A DNA stretch of 64,000 bases. Origin: JAJTFW01 sp964534995. GTDB taxonomy: Bacteria > Bacteroidota > Bacteroidia > AKYH767-A > OLB10. The first letter of the stretch is position 1; the number at the start of each line of letters is the position of its first letter. Location of the stretch: positions 25,273 through 89,272 of the forward strand of contig CAZHSC010000003.1 of the NCBI GenBank assembly GCA_964534995.1, in the 5' to 3' direction. This document shows, piece after piece, positions 8,627 to 16,971 of this stretch. The notes under the pieces were generated by a model. It was not told where the DNA came from and did not search any database. It saw only the letters and a program-made list of their open reading frames with translations. The translations under genes and the position numbers were made by a program.

Positions 8627-9946
8627 TCAGATATTTCCCTGGCCCAGTAATACCACCGGATTTTCCATCAATGCCTTGAACGTATTCAGGAATTTTGATC
8701 CAACAACGCCATCCACCGCACGGTGGTCGCAGCTTAAGGTCACTTTCATCACATTTCCGGGCTGTACCATTCCATTTTTTACCACCGGCACTTGTTTAAT
8801 GGCGCCAACGGCGAGGATGCAGGCGTCAGGAGGGTTGATAATCGCCGTAAATTCTTCTATGTTGTACATACCCAGATTGGAAATGGTAAATGTATTTCCT
8901 TCCCAGTCCTGGGGCTGCAGTTTTTTGTCTTTCGCCTTTTGGGCGTACGCTTTTACTTCTGTTGCAATTTGCGACAGTGTTTTGCTGTCGGCATACCGGA
9001 CAACAGGAACCAGCAATCCCTCATCAACCGCTACGGCGACACCAATATTGATGTGATGGTTGAACCGGATGCGGTCACCCAGCCAGGAGGAATTTACTGC
9101 GGGATGCTGCCTCAGCGCGGCGGCGGCGGCTTTTACCACAAAATCATTAAAAGAGATTTTTACCTGCGTCACCTGGTTAATGCTTTCCCTCGCACGGATT
9201 ACTTCGTCCATGTCAATATCAAGCGTAAGATAAAAGTGAGGGGCGGTAAATTTACTTTCTCCAAGGCGTCGGGCGATGGTTTTTCTCATCTGCGATACCG
9301 TTACCTCTTCGAAGCTTTCTTTGGTGACGGCCGATGCCTGTAAGGCACTTGATTGCACCACTGTTCCCGGCTTAAACCAGTCAATATCACGCTTCACAAT
9401 GCGCCCGTGTTCACCGCTGCCTTTGAGCATGCCAAGGTCGATGCCTTTTTCTGCGGCCAGGCGCCGTGCCAGGGGGGAAGCTTTCTGTCGGTCACTTCCG
9501 TTGTGTGAACTTATGATTTCCTGCACAGCCGGCGTTGAAATCTGTCTGGGAGGAACCGGTGGTGTACTTGCAGGAGCGGCACTGACAGGAGCCGCGGAAA
9601 GGGGGGGCGCCGCTTCCGTTGCCTTGCCGGCGGTGACAGTTTGGGGTGCTGCGGCCGCGGAAGCATTGATGGCCTCTTCTTTGGATAGCAGTTCTTTGTA
9701 ATCTTCACCTGCCTTGCCCAGTATGGCCAGGACACTGTCAACAGGAGCAGCTTTGCCCTCTTCAATACCAATGTAAAGCAAAGTTCCGGCCTGGTAAGAT
9801 TCAAATTCCATGGTAGCCTTGTCGGTTTCGATTTCAGCGATGAGGTCACCGTTTTTTACAGGGTCACCTACTTTCTTGTGCCACTTTACAACCACCCCTT
9901 CGGTCATTGTATCCGACATTTTAGGCATCCTTACGATCTCTGCCAT
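8627..9946 (-). CDS. pdhC: Pyruvate dehydrogenase E2, dihydrolipoamide acetyltransferase
   Basis: A 439-residue acyltransferase core of the pyruvate dehydrogenase complex, transferring acetyl from lipoyl to CoA. Order of domains: a single lipoyl domain (residues 1-77) with the lipoylation Lys43 in ETDKATMEF; an Ala/Pro-rich linker (about 90-150); the peripheral subunit-binding domain (about 155-190, SPLARRLAAEKGID and GSGEHGRIVKRDI); and the catalytic domain (213-439) with SCDHRAVDG near residue 405, containing the catalytic His. Its neighbour upstream, 85 bp away on the same strand, encodes E1-alpha, confirming the pyruvate rather than 2-oxoglutarate complex. E1-beta and E3 genes are not in the window. 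The symbol pdhC is used by analogy. Confidence 0.9.
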   Translation of the reverse strand: MAEIVRMPKMSDTMTEGVVVKWHKKVGDPVKNGDLIAEIETDKATMEFESYQAGTLLYIGIEEGKAAPVDSVLAILGKAGEDYKELLSKEEAINASAAAAPQTVTAGKATEAAPPLSAAPVSAAPASTPPVPPRQISTPAVQEIISSHNGSDRQKASPLARRLAAEKGIDLGMLKGSGEHGRIVKRDIDWFKPGTVVQSSALQASAVTKESFEEVTVSQMRKTIARRLGESKFTAPHFYLTLDIDMDEVIRARESINQVTQVKISFNDFVVKAAAAALRQHPAVNSSWLGDRIRFNHHINIGVAVAVDEGLLVPVVRYADSKTLSQIATEVKAYAQKAKDKKLQPQDWEGNTFTISNLGMYNIEEFTAIINPPDACILAVGAIKQVPVVKNGMVQPGNVMKVTLSCDHRAVDGVVGSKFLNTFKALMENPVVLLGQGNI

Positions 9947-10031
9947 ATAGTATTTTTGCTTTTATTTTGATGTTGCTGTTTGTGTTAATACCGGATAGTG
10001 TCGCTAATTCTTATATGCGACGGATATGGGT

Positions 10032-11048
10032 TCAGTCCCGGATATAAGGATAATCATCCTGTACATATACATCCCTGAACAATTCTGCGGATTCCGGATA
10101 GGGGGATTCTTCAGCGAATTTTACACTGTCCTCCACGATATCATGTATGCGTTCGTTGATTTTTTCTATATCCGCTTCTGATGCCATTTTGTGGTTCAGC
10201 AGCGTCTGCCTGACAATCTCTACAGGATCCTGTGCCTTATAGCTTTCTACTTCCTCTTTGGTGCGGTATTTTGCCGGGTCACTCATGGAGTGCCCCCTGA
10301 AACGGTACGTTTTTATTTCGAGAAACACAGGACCTTTCTCACGGGCATGCCTTGCCGCCATTTCCATGGCTTCATGCACCGATTCCACGCTCATGCCGTC
10401 AACAGGATACGATGGCATATCGTAAGCAAGGCCTATTTTGTATAAGTCATGCACATTGGACGTTCGTTGAACGGAAGTGCCCATGGCATATGCATTGTTC
10501 TCTACAATAAAAACAACAGGTAACTCCCACAGCATGGCCATATTGAAGGCTTCATGCAGGGCTCCCTGCCGTACGGCGCCATCACCAAAATAGCAGGCAC
10601 AGATGTTTCCTGTTTTATTGTATTTCTCGGCGAAGGCGATACCTGCTCCCAGTGGAATCTGTGCCCCCACAATACCGTGTCCCCCAAAAAATCTTTTCTC
10701 TTTTGAAAACATGTGCATCGATCCCCCCTTGCCTTTCGAACATCCCGTGATCTTCCCAAATAATTCCGCCATTACTTCACGGGCGCTGATCCCTTTACCA
10801 AGGGCATGTGCATGATCACGGTAGGCGGTTATCATCGCGTCTTCAGGCTTCAATACACTCATAGCTCCCGCAACAACGGCTTCCTGACCAATGTATAAAT
10901 GGCAAAATCCTTTGATCTTTTGCATGCCATACAACTGACCGGCCCGCTCTTCAAAACGTCGCATCAGTTGCATGTCTTCATACCATTTCAGGTATTGCCC
11001 GGCGCTGTATTTGGGTTTCGTCTTCTTCGTCTTGGTGGCTGTATCCAT
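10032..11048 (-). CDS. pdhA: Pyruvate dehydrogenase E1 component, alpha subunit
   Basis: A 338-residue thiamine-diphosphate-dependent E1-alpha subunit, decarboxylating pyruvate with an E1-beta partner. The ThDP motif begins with GDGA at 155-158 and ends with NN at 184-185 (VFIVENN), the usual roughly 30-residue spacing. KGKGGSMHMF (106-114) and GHGIVGAQIPLGAGIAF are further E1-alpha signatures, and YRFRGHSMSDPAKYRT carries the phosphorylation-loop region in other organisms. The short Lys/Thr-rich N-terminus is variable in the family. It precedes the E2 gene in the same orientation; a TATTTTTG -7 box only 5 nt upstream suggests a leaderless mRNA. Confidence 0.92.
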   Translation of the reverse strand: MDTATKTKKTKPKYSAGQYLKWYEDMQLMRRFEERAGQLYGMQKIKGFCHLYIGQEAVVAGAMSVLKPEDAMITAYRDHAHALGKGISAREVMAELFGKITGCSKGKGGSMHMFSKEKRFFGGHGIVGAQIPLGAGIAFAEKYNKTGNICACYFGDGAVRQGALHEAFNMAMLWELPVVFIVENNAYAMGTSVQRTSNVHDLYKIGLAYDMPSYPVDGMSVESVHEAMEMAARHAREKGPVFLEIKTYRFRGHSMSDPAKYRTKEEVESYKAQDPVEIVRQTLLNHKMASEADIEKINERIHDIVEDSVKFAEESPYPESAELFRDVYVQDDYPYIRD

Positions 11049-11053
11049 AGCGG

Positions 11054-11061
11054 CAAAAATA
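11054..11061 (-). promoter_or_regulatory. -7 box TATTTTTG next to pdhA start
   Basis: Minus-strand TATTTTTG at 11061-11054, with 5 nt to the pdhA ATG. A TTG (11088-11086) lies 24 nt upstream, one base beyond the usual spacing. Transcription would begin at or next to the start codon. Confidence 0.45.
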
Positions 11062-11302
11062 AGGAAAGCGGGGGTAACTCTCCTACAAATACCTTTCAGG
11101 AAAATTCGCCCGGCCTCCTCAATAAATTATTTGTAACATACTGAAATATAAAAATTTAGTAAAGTTCAGATGGATGTATTCCGGAATTACTTTTCAATAG
11201 GCTGCAAGGTCTTGCCGGGCATAGCGAAAACCAGGTAGTGGTGTTTTGGATAATTTTCGCAAAATGGAAGGGAGATTTTTCCGGAAAAATGGCTACTTAG
11301 CT

Positions 11303-11791
11303 TTACTTTAAAGCGTCTCCGCTGAACAGAAAAGGAAGCAACTGGGCAACGCAATCGGATACGATATAAGTACCATGCCCTCCTTCCATGATAAGGCGTA
11401 TCGAATGCGCGTAGCGGTGTTCATATTCTGCCATCACCTGCCGGCAGTCGCCGCAGGGACTGATGGGTACGGAAGGGGTTTTATGACCTTCGGGAAATGC
11501 GGTAATGGCAATGGCGATAATTTTCTTACCCGGATGTTGCGCCCCTGCAGCGAACAGGGCTACGCGCTCGGCGCAAAGCCCTGAGGGGTAGGCAGCGTTT
11601 TCCTGGTTACTTCCACGCACAATGATTCCATTTTCCAGTAAAACGGCAGCCCCCACGTGAAAGCGGGAATAGGGAGCGTAGGCGTCAAGGGCCGCCTTCC
11701 TGGCTTCCTCCATCAACAGCTTGTCCGCATCGCTTAATTCTTCAAATGAATTGTATTTTTCAAAATGACTGTCGAGTGTAATTTTTTGCAT
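11303..11791 (-). CDS. cdd: Cytidine deaminase
   Basis: A 162-residue tetrameric-type cytidine deaminase converting cytidine/deoxycytidine to uridine in pyrimidine salvage. Zinc ligands and catalytic Glu are visible: GLCAERVALF (Cys73, Glu75) and PCGDCRQV (Cys113, Cys116). The substrate-binding segment PYSRFHVGAAVLLENG and NQENAAYPSG precede them. ATG at 11791 is preferred over an upstream in-frame ATG at 11812 because a TACCTTTG promoter box lies at 11817-11810, which overlaps the longer start. The about 30-residue N-terminal extension before the core is longer than in minimal CDAs. The 250 bp downstream up to pdhA hold no gene. Confidence 0.92.
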   Translation of the reverse strand: MQKITLDSHFEKYNSFEELSDADKLLMEEARKAALDAYAPYSRFHVGAAVLLENGIIVRGSNQENAAYPSGLCAERVALFAAGAQHPGKKIIAIAITAFPEGHKTPSVPISPCGDCRQVMAEYEHRYAHSIRLIMEGGHGTYIVSDCVAQLLPFLFSGDALK

Positions 11792-11809
11792 AAAATGATT
11801 TTTCCATTT

Positions 11810-11817
11810 CAAAGGTA
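11810..11817 (-). promoter_or_regulatory. -7 box TACCTTTG upstream of cdd
   Basis: Exact TAnnTTTG on the minus strand, 18 nt before the preferred cdd ATG (11791). No clear -33 TTG. Its position argues against the start at 11812. Confidence 0.45.
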
Positions 11818-11958
11818 ATGAATTTGAAGGTTCAGTTACATGGCTGTAACCTGGTGTTGGTTATCTTCCATCCGTCTTGGTTAAATCAGCGTCAACATGC
11901 AGCAGGCGGTGAGCTGAAAGATGCTTATCCTGAAGGGAAGGTGATACCGGGGCGCTGG

Positions 11959-11987
11959 TTGAAAGCTGTGAATTCTGTGTAATTTTG
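11959..11987 (+). promoter_or_regulatory. Bacteroidetes promoter TTG-N18-TAATTTTG, near-leaderless
   Basis: TTG at 11959-11961, an 18-nt spacer and TAATTTTG at 11980-11987: both elements match the consensus. The ATG of the GNAT gene is 7 nt after the box, so the 5' leader would be absent or only a few bases. Confidence 0.65.
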
Positions 11988-11994
11988 ATTCGTT

Positions 11995-12795
11995 ATGCAT
12001 ATTCAAAATTTTGAAAGTGACGACCTGGGATTGCTGAAGCCGCTGGAGCCGGAAGGCTGGGGTGACCTGGTACCCCGTTTTACCTTCTTCCTGTCAAATG
12101 AAAATATGCATCCGGTAAAAATGGTTTTTGAAGATAAAATTGTAGCCCTGGGGGCCAGCATTACTTTTCCGGAATCGGTATGGCTGGCATGCATTATCAC
12201 GCATCCGGATTACCGCAACAGGGGTTTGGGTGGGAAGATGACAAAATACCTGATTGATTCGGTTGACAGGGACCAAAGACCCTCCATTAACCTGATTGCC
12301 ACACCTGCCGGATATCCGCTCTACAAGCGCCTTGGTTTTATAACTGATAGTATCTACGAACATTTTAGTTCTGTACACCTGAATATCGCGGTTCCTGATG
12401 GTGACATGCCCGGAAATACTGTTGAAAATGATTACAGTCGCATCGTTGAAATGGACAGAAGGGTTTCCGGCGAGGACAGGAGCCTGTTGCTGAAGAAATA
12501 TTTACGTGACGCCATTGTATACCGCACGGGCAATAACCTTCGTGGCGTATATTTTCCGGGCCTTGGAGAAGGAATGATCCTTGCAGAGGATGACGAGGCG
12601 GGAATACAGCTGATGAACCGTCGCCTGATAACAAAGACGGACGCGGTAATACCTGTTGATAACCAAAGCGCCATTCATCATTTAAAAGTAAGGGGTATTT
12701 TGCCCTATCGGATATCCACGCGTATGTATATTGGTAAGAAAACGGAATGGCGGCCCGGTGCCCTTTTTAACAGGATAGGAGGGCAGTTGGGCTGA
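11995..12795 (+). CDS. GNAT family N-acetyltransferase
   Basis: A 266-residue acetyl-CoA-dependent acyltransferase. The N-terminal half is a GNAT domain: the acetyl-CoA pyrophosphate loop is in HPDYRNRGLGGKMTKYL (about 73-89; R/Q-x-x-G-x-G/A pattern) and the late segment ATPAGYPLYKRLGF is the usual C-terminal strand. The C-terminal half (about 140-266) resembles the second, degenerate GNAT-like domain of the acetyltransf_18 type. Acceptor is unknown. The gene has a well-formed promoter directly before it and a strong bidirectional terminator after it. Confidence 0.8.
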   Translation: MHIQNFESDDLGLLKPLEPEGWGDLVPRFTFFLSNENMHPVKMVFEDKIVALGASITFPESVWLACIITHPDYRNRGLGGKMTKYLIDSVDRDQRPSINLIATPAGYPLYKRLGFITDSIYEHFSSVHLNIAVPDGDMPGNTVENDYSRIVEMDRRVSGEDRSLLLKKYLRDAIVYRTGNNLRGVYFPGLGEGMILAEDDEAGIQLMNRRLITKTDAVIPVDNQSAIHHLKVRGILPYRISTRMYIGKKTEWRPGALFNRIGGQLG

Positions 12796-12878
12796 AGGTG
12801 CCTGGCAGCAGTGACTGCTTTTATAGGTTATTTGCTGAGGGCAGGTGTTTCCAGGCGTGGGTTTAACTTATTTACATT

Positions 12879-12918
12879 AAAAAAGGTCATCCCATGCATG
12901 GCAGTGATGACCTTTTTT
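12879..12918. terminator. Bidirectional intrinsic terminator (GNAT / dnaJ)
   Basis: Perfect 13-bp stem from AAAAAAGGTCATC (12879-12891) to GATGACCTTTTTT (12906-12918), with a loop that itself contains the palindrome CCATGCATGG (12892-12901). T-runs flank on both strands. It lies between the convergent GNAT and dnaJ genes. Confidence 0.85.
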
Positions 12919-12949
12919 TTTCCGGGATTTATGAGTCCGGTACGTGAGA

Positions 12950-14110
12950 TCAGTTGAAATATTCTTTCATCCGCTCAAAGAAACTCTTGTCGCCTTTACC
13001 CGGCTTCGGTTTAAAATTTTCGGCATCGCGCAACTTTTCCAGAGTTTTCTTTTCTTCTGAACTTAATTGCTGGGGCGTCCAAACGTTGATGTTGACCAAC
13101 AGATCGCCGCGTGTATATGAATTCAAAGCGGGAACGCCTTTTCCTTTCAGCCGCAGTACCTTGCCCCCCTGAGTGCCGGGTTCTATTTTGATTTTTGCCT
13201 TCCCCTCCAGCGTAGGTACTTCAACGGAAGCCCCGAGGGCGGCATCAATAAAACTGACATATAAATCATAAATCAGATGATCGCCGTCTCTTTGCAATTG
13301 CGGATGTGGAATCTCTTCCACAACAATCAGCAAGTCGCCGGGTATTCCACCGCGCTCCGCTGCATTTCCTTTTCCACTAACGGTGAGCTGCATACCCTCG
13401 GCAACTCCGGGTGGTATATTGATACTTATGATTTCTTCTCCTTGCTGCACCCCCGAACCATGGCAGGACTTACACTTGTCGGTAATGGTCTGACCTTCGC
13501 CATTACAGGCAGGACAAGTGGTGATGGTTTGCATTTGGCCGAGGAAGCTGTTTGTCACGCGCCTGATTTGGCCGCTACCCTTACAGGTATTGCAGGTAGA
13601 GAAGGCCCCTGAGCCGGCCTGGGCGCCGGATCCGCCACAAGACTGACAACCGATATTTTTATTAACCTTAATTTTCTTCTCGGTACCTTTTGCGATTTCC
13701 TCGAGGCTCAGTTTTACCTTTATGCGCAGGTTGGTACCACGGTTAACAGTTCTCCTGCCGCCGCGTCCGCCGCCCCCACCGCCAAAAAAGCTTTCGAAGG
13801 GATTTCCGCCGCCACCAAAAATATCTCCGAACTGGCTGAAGATATCTTCCATGTTCATCCCCTGACCGCCAAATCCGCCATTGCCGCCCATGCCACTGTG
13901 GCCGAACTGGTCGTACCTGCTTTTCTTTTCAGGATTGCTTAATACTTCATACGCTTCCGCGGCCTCTTTAAATTTATCTTCCGCCGTTTTATCCCCGGGG
14001 TTCTTATCGGGGTGGAACTTGAGTGCCAACTGCCGGTAGGCTTTCTTGATCTCTGCTTCCGTAGCGTTTTTCGCGACTCCTAATACTTCGTAATAATCTC
14101 TTTTTGCCAT
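12950..14110 (-). CDS. dnaJ: Chaperone DnaJ (Hsp40)
   Basis: A 386-residue full-length type I DnaJ, the co-chaperone that delivers substrates to DnaK and stimulates its ATPase. J-domain at residues 1-70 with HPD at 33-35; a Gly/Phe-rich region (about 72-125); the zinc-finger domain with four CxxCxGxG repeats (CQSCGGSG, CNTCKGSG, CPACNGEG, CKSCHGSG); then C-terminal substrate-binding beta domains (GDLLIVVEEIPHPQLQRDGDHL). It follows grpE after 11 bp on the same strand, forming a grpE-dnaJ operon; dnaK is not in the window. Confidence 0.95.
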   Translation of the reverse strand: MAKRDYYEVLGVAKNATEAEIKKAYRQLALKFHPDKNPGDKTAEDKFKEAAEAYEVLSNPEKKSRYDQFGHSGMGGNGGFGGQGMNMEDIFSQFGDIFGGGGNPFESFFGGGGGGRGGRRTVNRGTNLRIKVKLSLEEIAKGTEKKIKVNKNIGCQSCGGSGAQAGSGAFSTCNTCKGSGQIRRVTNSFLGQMQTITTCPACNGEGQTITDKCKSCHGSGVQQGEEIISINIPPGVAEGMQLTVSGKGNAAERGGIPGDLLIVVEEIPHPQLQRDGDHLIYDLYVSFIDAALGASVEVPTLEGKAKIKIEPGTQGGKVLRLKGKGVPALNSYTRGDLLVNINVWTPQQLSSEEKKTLEKLRDAENFKPKPGKGDKSFFERMKEYFN

Positions 14111-14121
14111 GTGTTATTCTC

Positions 14122-14712
14122 CTAACTGCCTACCACTACCTTTGCGTAGCGGATTACCTTTTCATTGAGCCAATATCCTTTTTCTATTTCATCTACGATT
14201 TTACCCTTCATGGCGGGATTGTCAACCGGTATTTTAGTAATGGCCTCATGGAGTTCCACATCAAATTCTTTTCCGAGTGAATCCATGGCTTTGAGTCCTT
14301 TTTGCTCAAGGCTGCTCAGGAGTTTCTGGTGTATTAACACTATGCCTTCCTTTAAAGCCGGATCTGTGGCAGGGCTCATCGCCTTGATAGCCCTTTCAAA
14401 ATCATCGATTACCGGTAGGAGGGAGGCACTGATGTCGGCGCTGGCATTTTTTATCAAATCCACTCTTTCCTTGCTGCTTCTCCTTTTATAATTTTCGAAT
14501 TCGGCGTACAGGCGCAGGTGGTTGTCTTTTAATTCTTTGATTTCCTTCTCCAGTTTTCCTACAGGATCTTCCTCAAGGGGCTTTTGTTCTGAAGCTTCTG
14601 CTTCTGACGAACGTTTGATTTCTTCGGCAATAGGGTTATCGTTTAAGTCACTCTGTTTTTCCGTTTCCTGGCTCATCGCTTTTCTGTTACTAAATAGGTT
14701 TCTGATATTCAT
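14122..14712 (-). CDS. grpE: Nucleotide exchange factor GrpE
   Basis: GrpE, about 196 residues from the ATG at 14712 (or 184 from ATG 14676, MSQETEKQ). GrpE releases ADP from DnaK. A long charged N-terminal coiled coil (KLEKEIKELKDNHLRLYAEF) leads to ENYKRRSSKER and the C-terminal four-helix/beta region with SLGKEFDVELHEAIT and GYWLNEKVIRYAKVVVG, all canonical. The frame extends to 14745 but that ATG lies upstream of a TATTTTTG promoter box (14738-14731), so it is unlikely to be used. Operon with dnaJ. Confidence 0.93.
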   Translation of the reverse strand: MNIRNLFSNRKAMSQETEKQSDLNDNPIAEEIKRSSEAEASEQKPLEEDPVGKLEKEIKELKDNHLRLYAEFENYKRRSSKERVDLIKNASADISASLLPVIDDFERAIKAMSPATDPALKEGIVLIHQKLLSSLEQKGLKAMDSLGKEFDVELHEAITKIPVDNPAMKGKIVDEIEKGYWLNEKVIRYAKVVVGS

Positions 14713-14730
14713 GAATTTTTTGGGCCGAAA

Positions 14731-14762
14731 CAAAAATACTGCCATCCTGCAATAGTAGACAA
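14731..14762 (-). promoter_or_regulatory. Bacteroidetes promoter of grpE-dnaJ
   Basis: Minus-strand TTG (14762-14760), 21-nt spacer, TATTTTTG (14738-14731). The box is 18 nt before ATG 14712. No CIRCE-like inverted repeat was seen, so heat regulation, if any, is not visible here. Confidence 0.6.
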
Positions 14763-14784
14763 ATTGGCAGTATTTACATAAAGT

Positions 14785-14813
14785 AAGAAGCTGTCCTTTT
14801 GAGACAGCCTCTT
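14785..14813 (-). terminator. Hairpin downstream of the tlpA-like gene
   Basis: AAGAAGCTGTC (14785-14795) pairs with GACAGCCTCTT (14803-14813) with one G-U position and a 7-nt loop. It sits between the tlpA-like stop (14858) and the grpE promoter. The trailing T-run is weak. Confidence 0.5.
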
Positions 14814-14857
14814 ATAATTAGATGGTTTGAAGGGAGTATTTTACTTTACCCGCCTGA

Positions 14858-15439
14858 TTATTTTGTTTCTTTTGATTTATCAGGTGCGGAGGCACTGCTT
14901 TTCGCGAGCAGGGATTCGAGGGTTGCTTCGAGATTCGCACCTCTGAGTTGACGGGCAATGATAACACCGTTTCCGTCTATCAGGTAGTTGGCAGGTATTG
15001 AATTGACCCCATACATAGCTGCCGGTTTCGACTGCCATCCTCCCAGATCGCTTACATGATAGGGCCATTCCAGCTTATCTTTCGCAATGGCCTTGATCCA
15101 AGCTTCTTTATTCTGATCGAGGCTTACACTGTAAATGGTAAAGCCTTTTCCATTTTTAAATTTCTGGTCTTTGTACTTCAGGTAGGCTGCAACAACATGT
15201 GGATTTTCCATTCTGCAGGGTCCGCACCAGCTGGCCCAGAAATCAAGAAGCACCATTTGACCTTTGAGGGAACTGAGCGCAATGGTTTTGCCTTCGGGAC
15301 TGGTGAATGCCAGATCGATGGCTTTGTTACCCACCGCGGTACCCGTTGAACCTTGTGATCCTTTTGTGAAAGAGGAAAGTGAGATAGCTGCCAGAGCTAA
15401 GAAACCGCTGAAGCCCAGCAGAATAGTGATTTTTTTCAT
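14858..15439 (-). CDS. TlpA-like exported thioredoxin
   Basis: A 193-residue thiol-disulfide oxidoreductase of the TlpA/ResA group. N-terminal signal peptide or membrane anchor (MKKITILLGFSGFLALAAISL); thioredoxin fold starting at about residue 40 with LKGQMVLLDFWASWCGPCRM containing the CxxC motif WCGPC; the family-typical insertion before SLDQNKEAWIKAI; cis-Pro loop SIPANYLIDGNG. It probably keeps periplasmic cysteines (for example of cytochrome maturation or cell-envelope substrates) reduced. Monocistronic, with its own -7 box and a hairpin behind it. Confidence 0.88.
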   Translation of the reverse strand: MKKITILLGFSGFLALAAISLSSFTKGSQGSTGTAVGNKAIDLAFTSPEGKTIALSSLKGQMVLLDFWASWCGPCRMENPHVVAAYLKYKDQKFKNGKGFTIYSVSLDQNKEAWIKAIAKDKLEWPYHVSDLGGWQSKPAAMYGVNSIPANYLIDGNGVIIARQLRGANLEATLESLLAKSSASAPDKSKETK

Positions 15440-15479
15440 ATTGCTTTAAGATGTTTTCAGTTAAGACGCGGAGGAATGG

Positions 15480-15487
15480 CAAAAATA
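15480..15487 (-). promoter_or_regulatory. -7 box TATTTTTG upstream of tlpA-like gene
   Basis: Exact box on the minus strand, 40 nt before the ATG at 15439. No TTG at a good distance. Confidence 0.4.
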
Positions 15488-15618
15488 GTACCAAATAGAA
15501 ATAATCAGTTAATTTTTCAATGAATTTCAGCCAATTAATGATAAACAGATCAGACGCATCTCAGGCTATTTGACCTGCTGCTTATAAAGAATCAGGAAGG
15601 TGGGGAAATCCCGGACGA

Positions 15619-16971
15619 TTATATTCTTTTTATCTGGGCGCCCAGGGCATTTAACCGCTCATCGATGCGTTCATACCCTCTGTCAATTTGCTCAATATTA
15701 TGAATGACGCTCTTTCCTTTGGCGCTCATGGCAGCAATCAGCAAGGCTACCCCGGCGCGAATGTCGGGTGAGGTCATTTGTATGCCCTTCAGCGGGTGTT
15801 TACGTGCCAGCCCGATCACGGTAGCGCGGTGGGGGTCGCAAAGAATAATTTGGGCACCCATATCAATCAGTTTGTCAACAAAGAAGAGCCGGCTTTCAAA
15901 CATTTTTTGGTGAACGAGAACGGTTCCCTTGGCTTGTGTGGCGGTAACCAGGATTACGCTCAGCAGGTCGGGCGTAAAGCCGGGCCAGATCTGGTCAGCA
16001 ATCGTCAGAATAGACCCGTCAATAAAGGTGTCTATTTCATAAAGTTCCTGGGCAGGGATATAAATATCATCGTCCCTGAATTCCATCTTTATTCCCAATC
16101 GCTGAAATGTAGAAGGGATGATACCAAGATGTTTGAGGCCCACATTTTTTATGGTCAGCTCGCTTTGGGTCATGGCTGCCAGCCCGATAAAGGAGCCCAC
16201 TTCAATCATGTCAGGCAGGATGCGGTGCCGGGTTCCTTTTAGCGAAGTTACCCCTTCGATGACAAGTAAATTGGAACCAATGCCACTTATTTTTGCTCCC
16301 ATGGCATTCAGCATTTTGCACAACTGCTGCAGGTAGGGTTCACAGGCAGCATTGTAAATCGTAGTGGTACCTTCAGCCATCACAGCTGCCATCACGATAT
16401 TGGCGGTGCCGGTTACCGATGCTTCATCGAGAAGCATGTAGGTTCCCTTGAGGTGTTGCGCATCAACCCTGTAAAAATTATCATTGCTGTCAAAGTCAAA
16501 TTTTGCTCCCAGGTTCTGAAAGCCGATGAAATGCGTGTCGAGGCGGCGGCGACCGATTTTATCTCCGCCCGGCCGGGGAATGGCTGCTTTCCCATAGCGT
16601 GCCAACAGTGGTCCGATGATCATAATCGAACCGCGCAATGCGGCACCCAGCTTGGCGAATTCTTTTGTTTCAAGGTAGCTGAGGTCGATGTTTTGCGCGC
16701 GGAAGGAAAAAGTATTCGGAGCTATTTTTTCTGTTTGCACGCCCATTTTCCCAAGGAGTTCAATCAGTTTGATGACATCGCGGATTTCCGGTACATTTTC
16801 AATAAGGCATTCTTCCGGTGTAAGAAGTACGGCACAAAGAATCTGCAGCGCTTCGTTTTTTGCCCCCTGCGGTTCAATGGAACCCTGTAATTTGCAGCCC
16901 CCGGTAATTTCAAAGCTGCCTCCGGTAAGTTGTGTTGTTTCGGCGGGATTATTTGCCACGGCTGTATCCAT
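15619..16971 (-). CDS. murA: UDP-GlcNAc 1-carboxyvinyltransferase MurA, Asp active-site variant
   Basis: A 450-residue EPSP-synthase-fold enzyme adding enolpyruvyl to UDP-GlcNAc, the first committed step of peptidoglycan synthesis. GAKNEALQIL (residues 36-45) carries the conserved Lys/Asn pair. The active-site loop reads RPGGDKIGRRRLDTH (133-147): position 137 is Asp where the E. coli enzyme has Cys115. Asp at this position is known from other naturally fosfomycin-insensitive MurA enzymes. The rest is full length. The start overlaps the end of the upstream DUF4290 gene by 23 bp, so the pair is translationally coupled. Confidence 0.92.
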   Translation of the reverse strand: MDTAVANNPAETTQLTGGSFEITGGCKLQGSIEPQGAKNEALQILCAVLLTPEECLIENVPEIRDVIKLIELLGKMGVQTEKIAPNTFSFRAQNIDLSYLETKEFAKLGAALRGSIMIIGPLLARYGKAAIPRPGGDKIGRRRLDTHFIGFQNLGAKFDFDSNDNFYRVDAQHLKGTYMLLDEASVTGTANIVMAAVMAEGTTTIYNAACEPYLQQLCKMLNAMGAKISGIGSNLLVIEGVTSLKGTRHRILPDMIEVGSFIGLAAMTQSELTIKNVGLKHLGIIPSTFQRLGIKMEFRDDDIYIPAQELYEIDTFIDGSILTIADQIWPGFTPDLLSVILVTATQAKGTVLVHQKMFESRLFFVDKLIDMGAQIILCDPHRATVIGLARKHPLKGIQMTSPDIRAGVALLIAAMSAKGKSVIHNIEQIDRGYERIDERLNALGAQIKRI

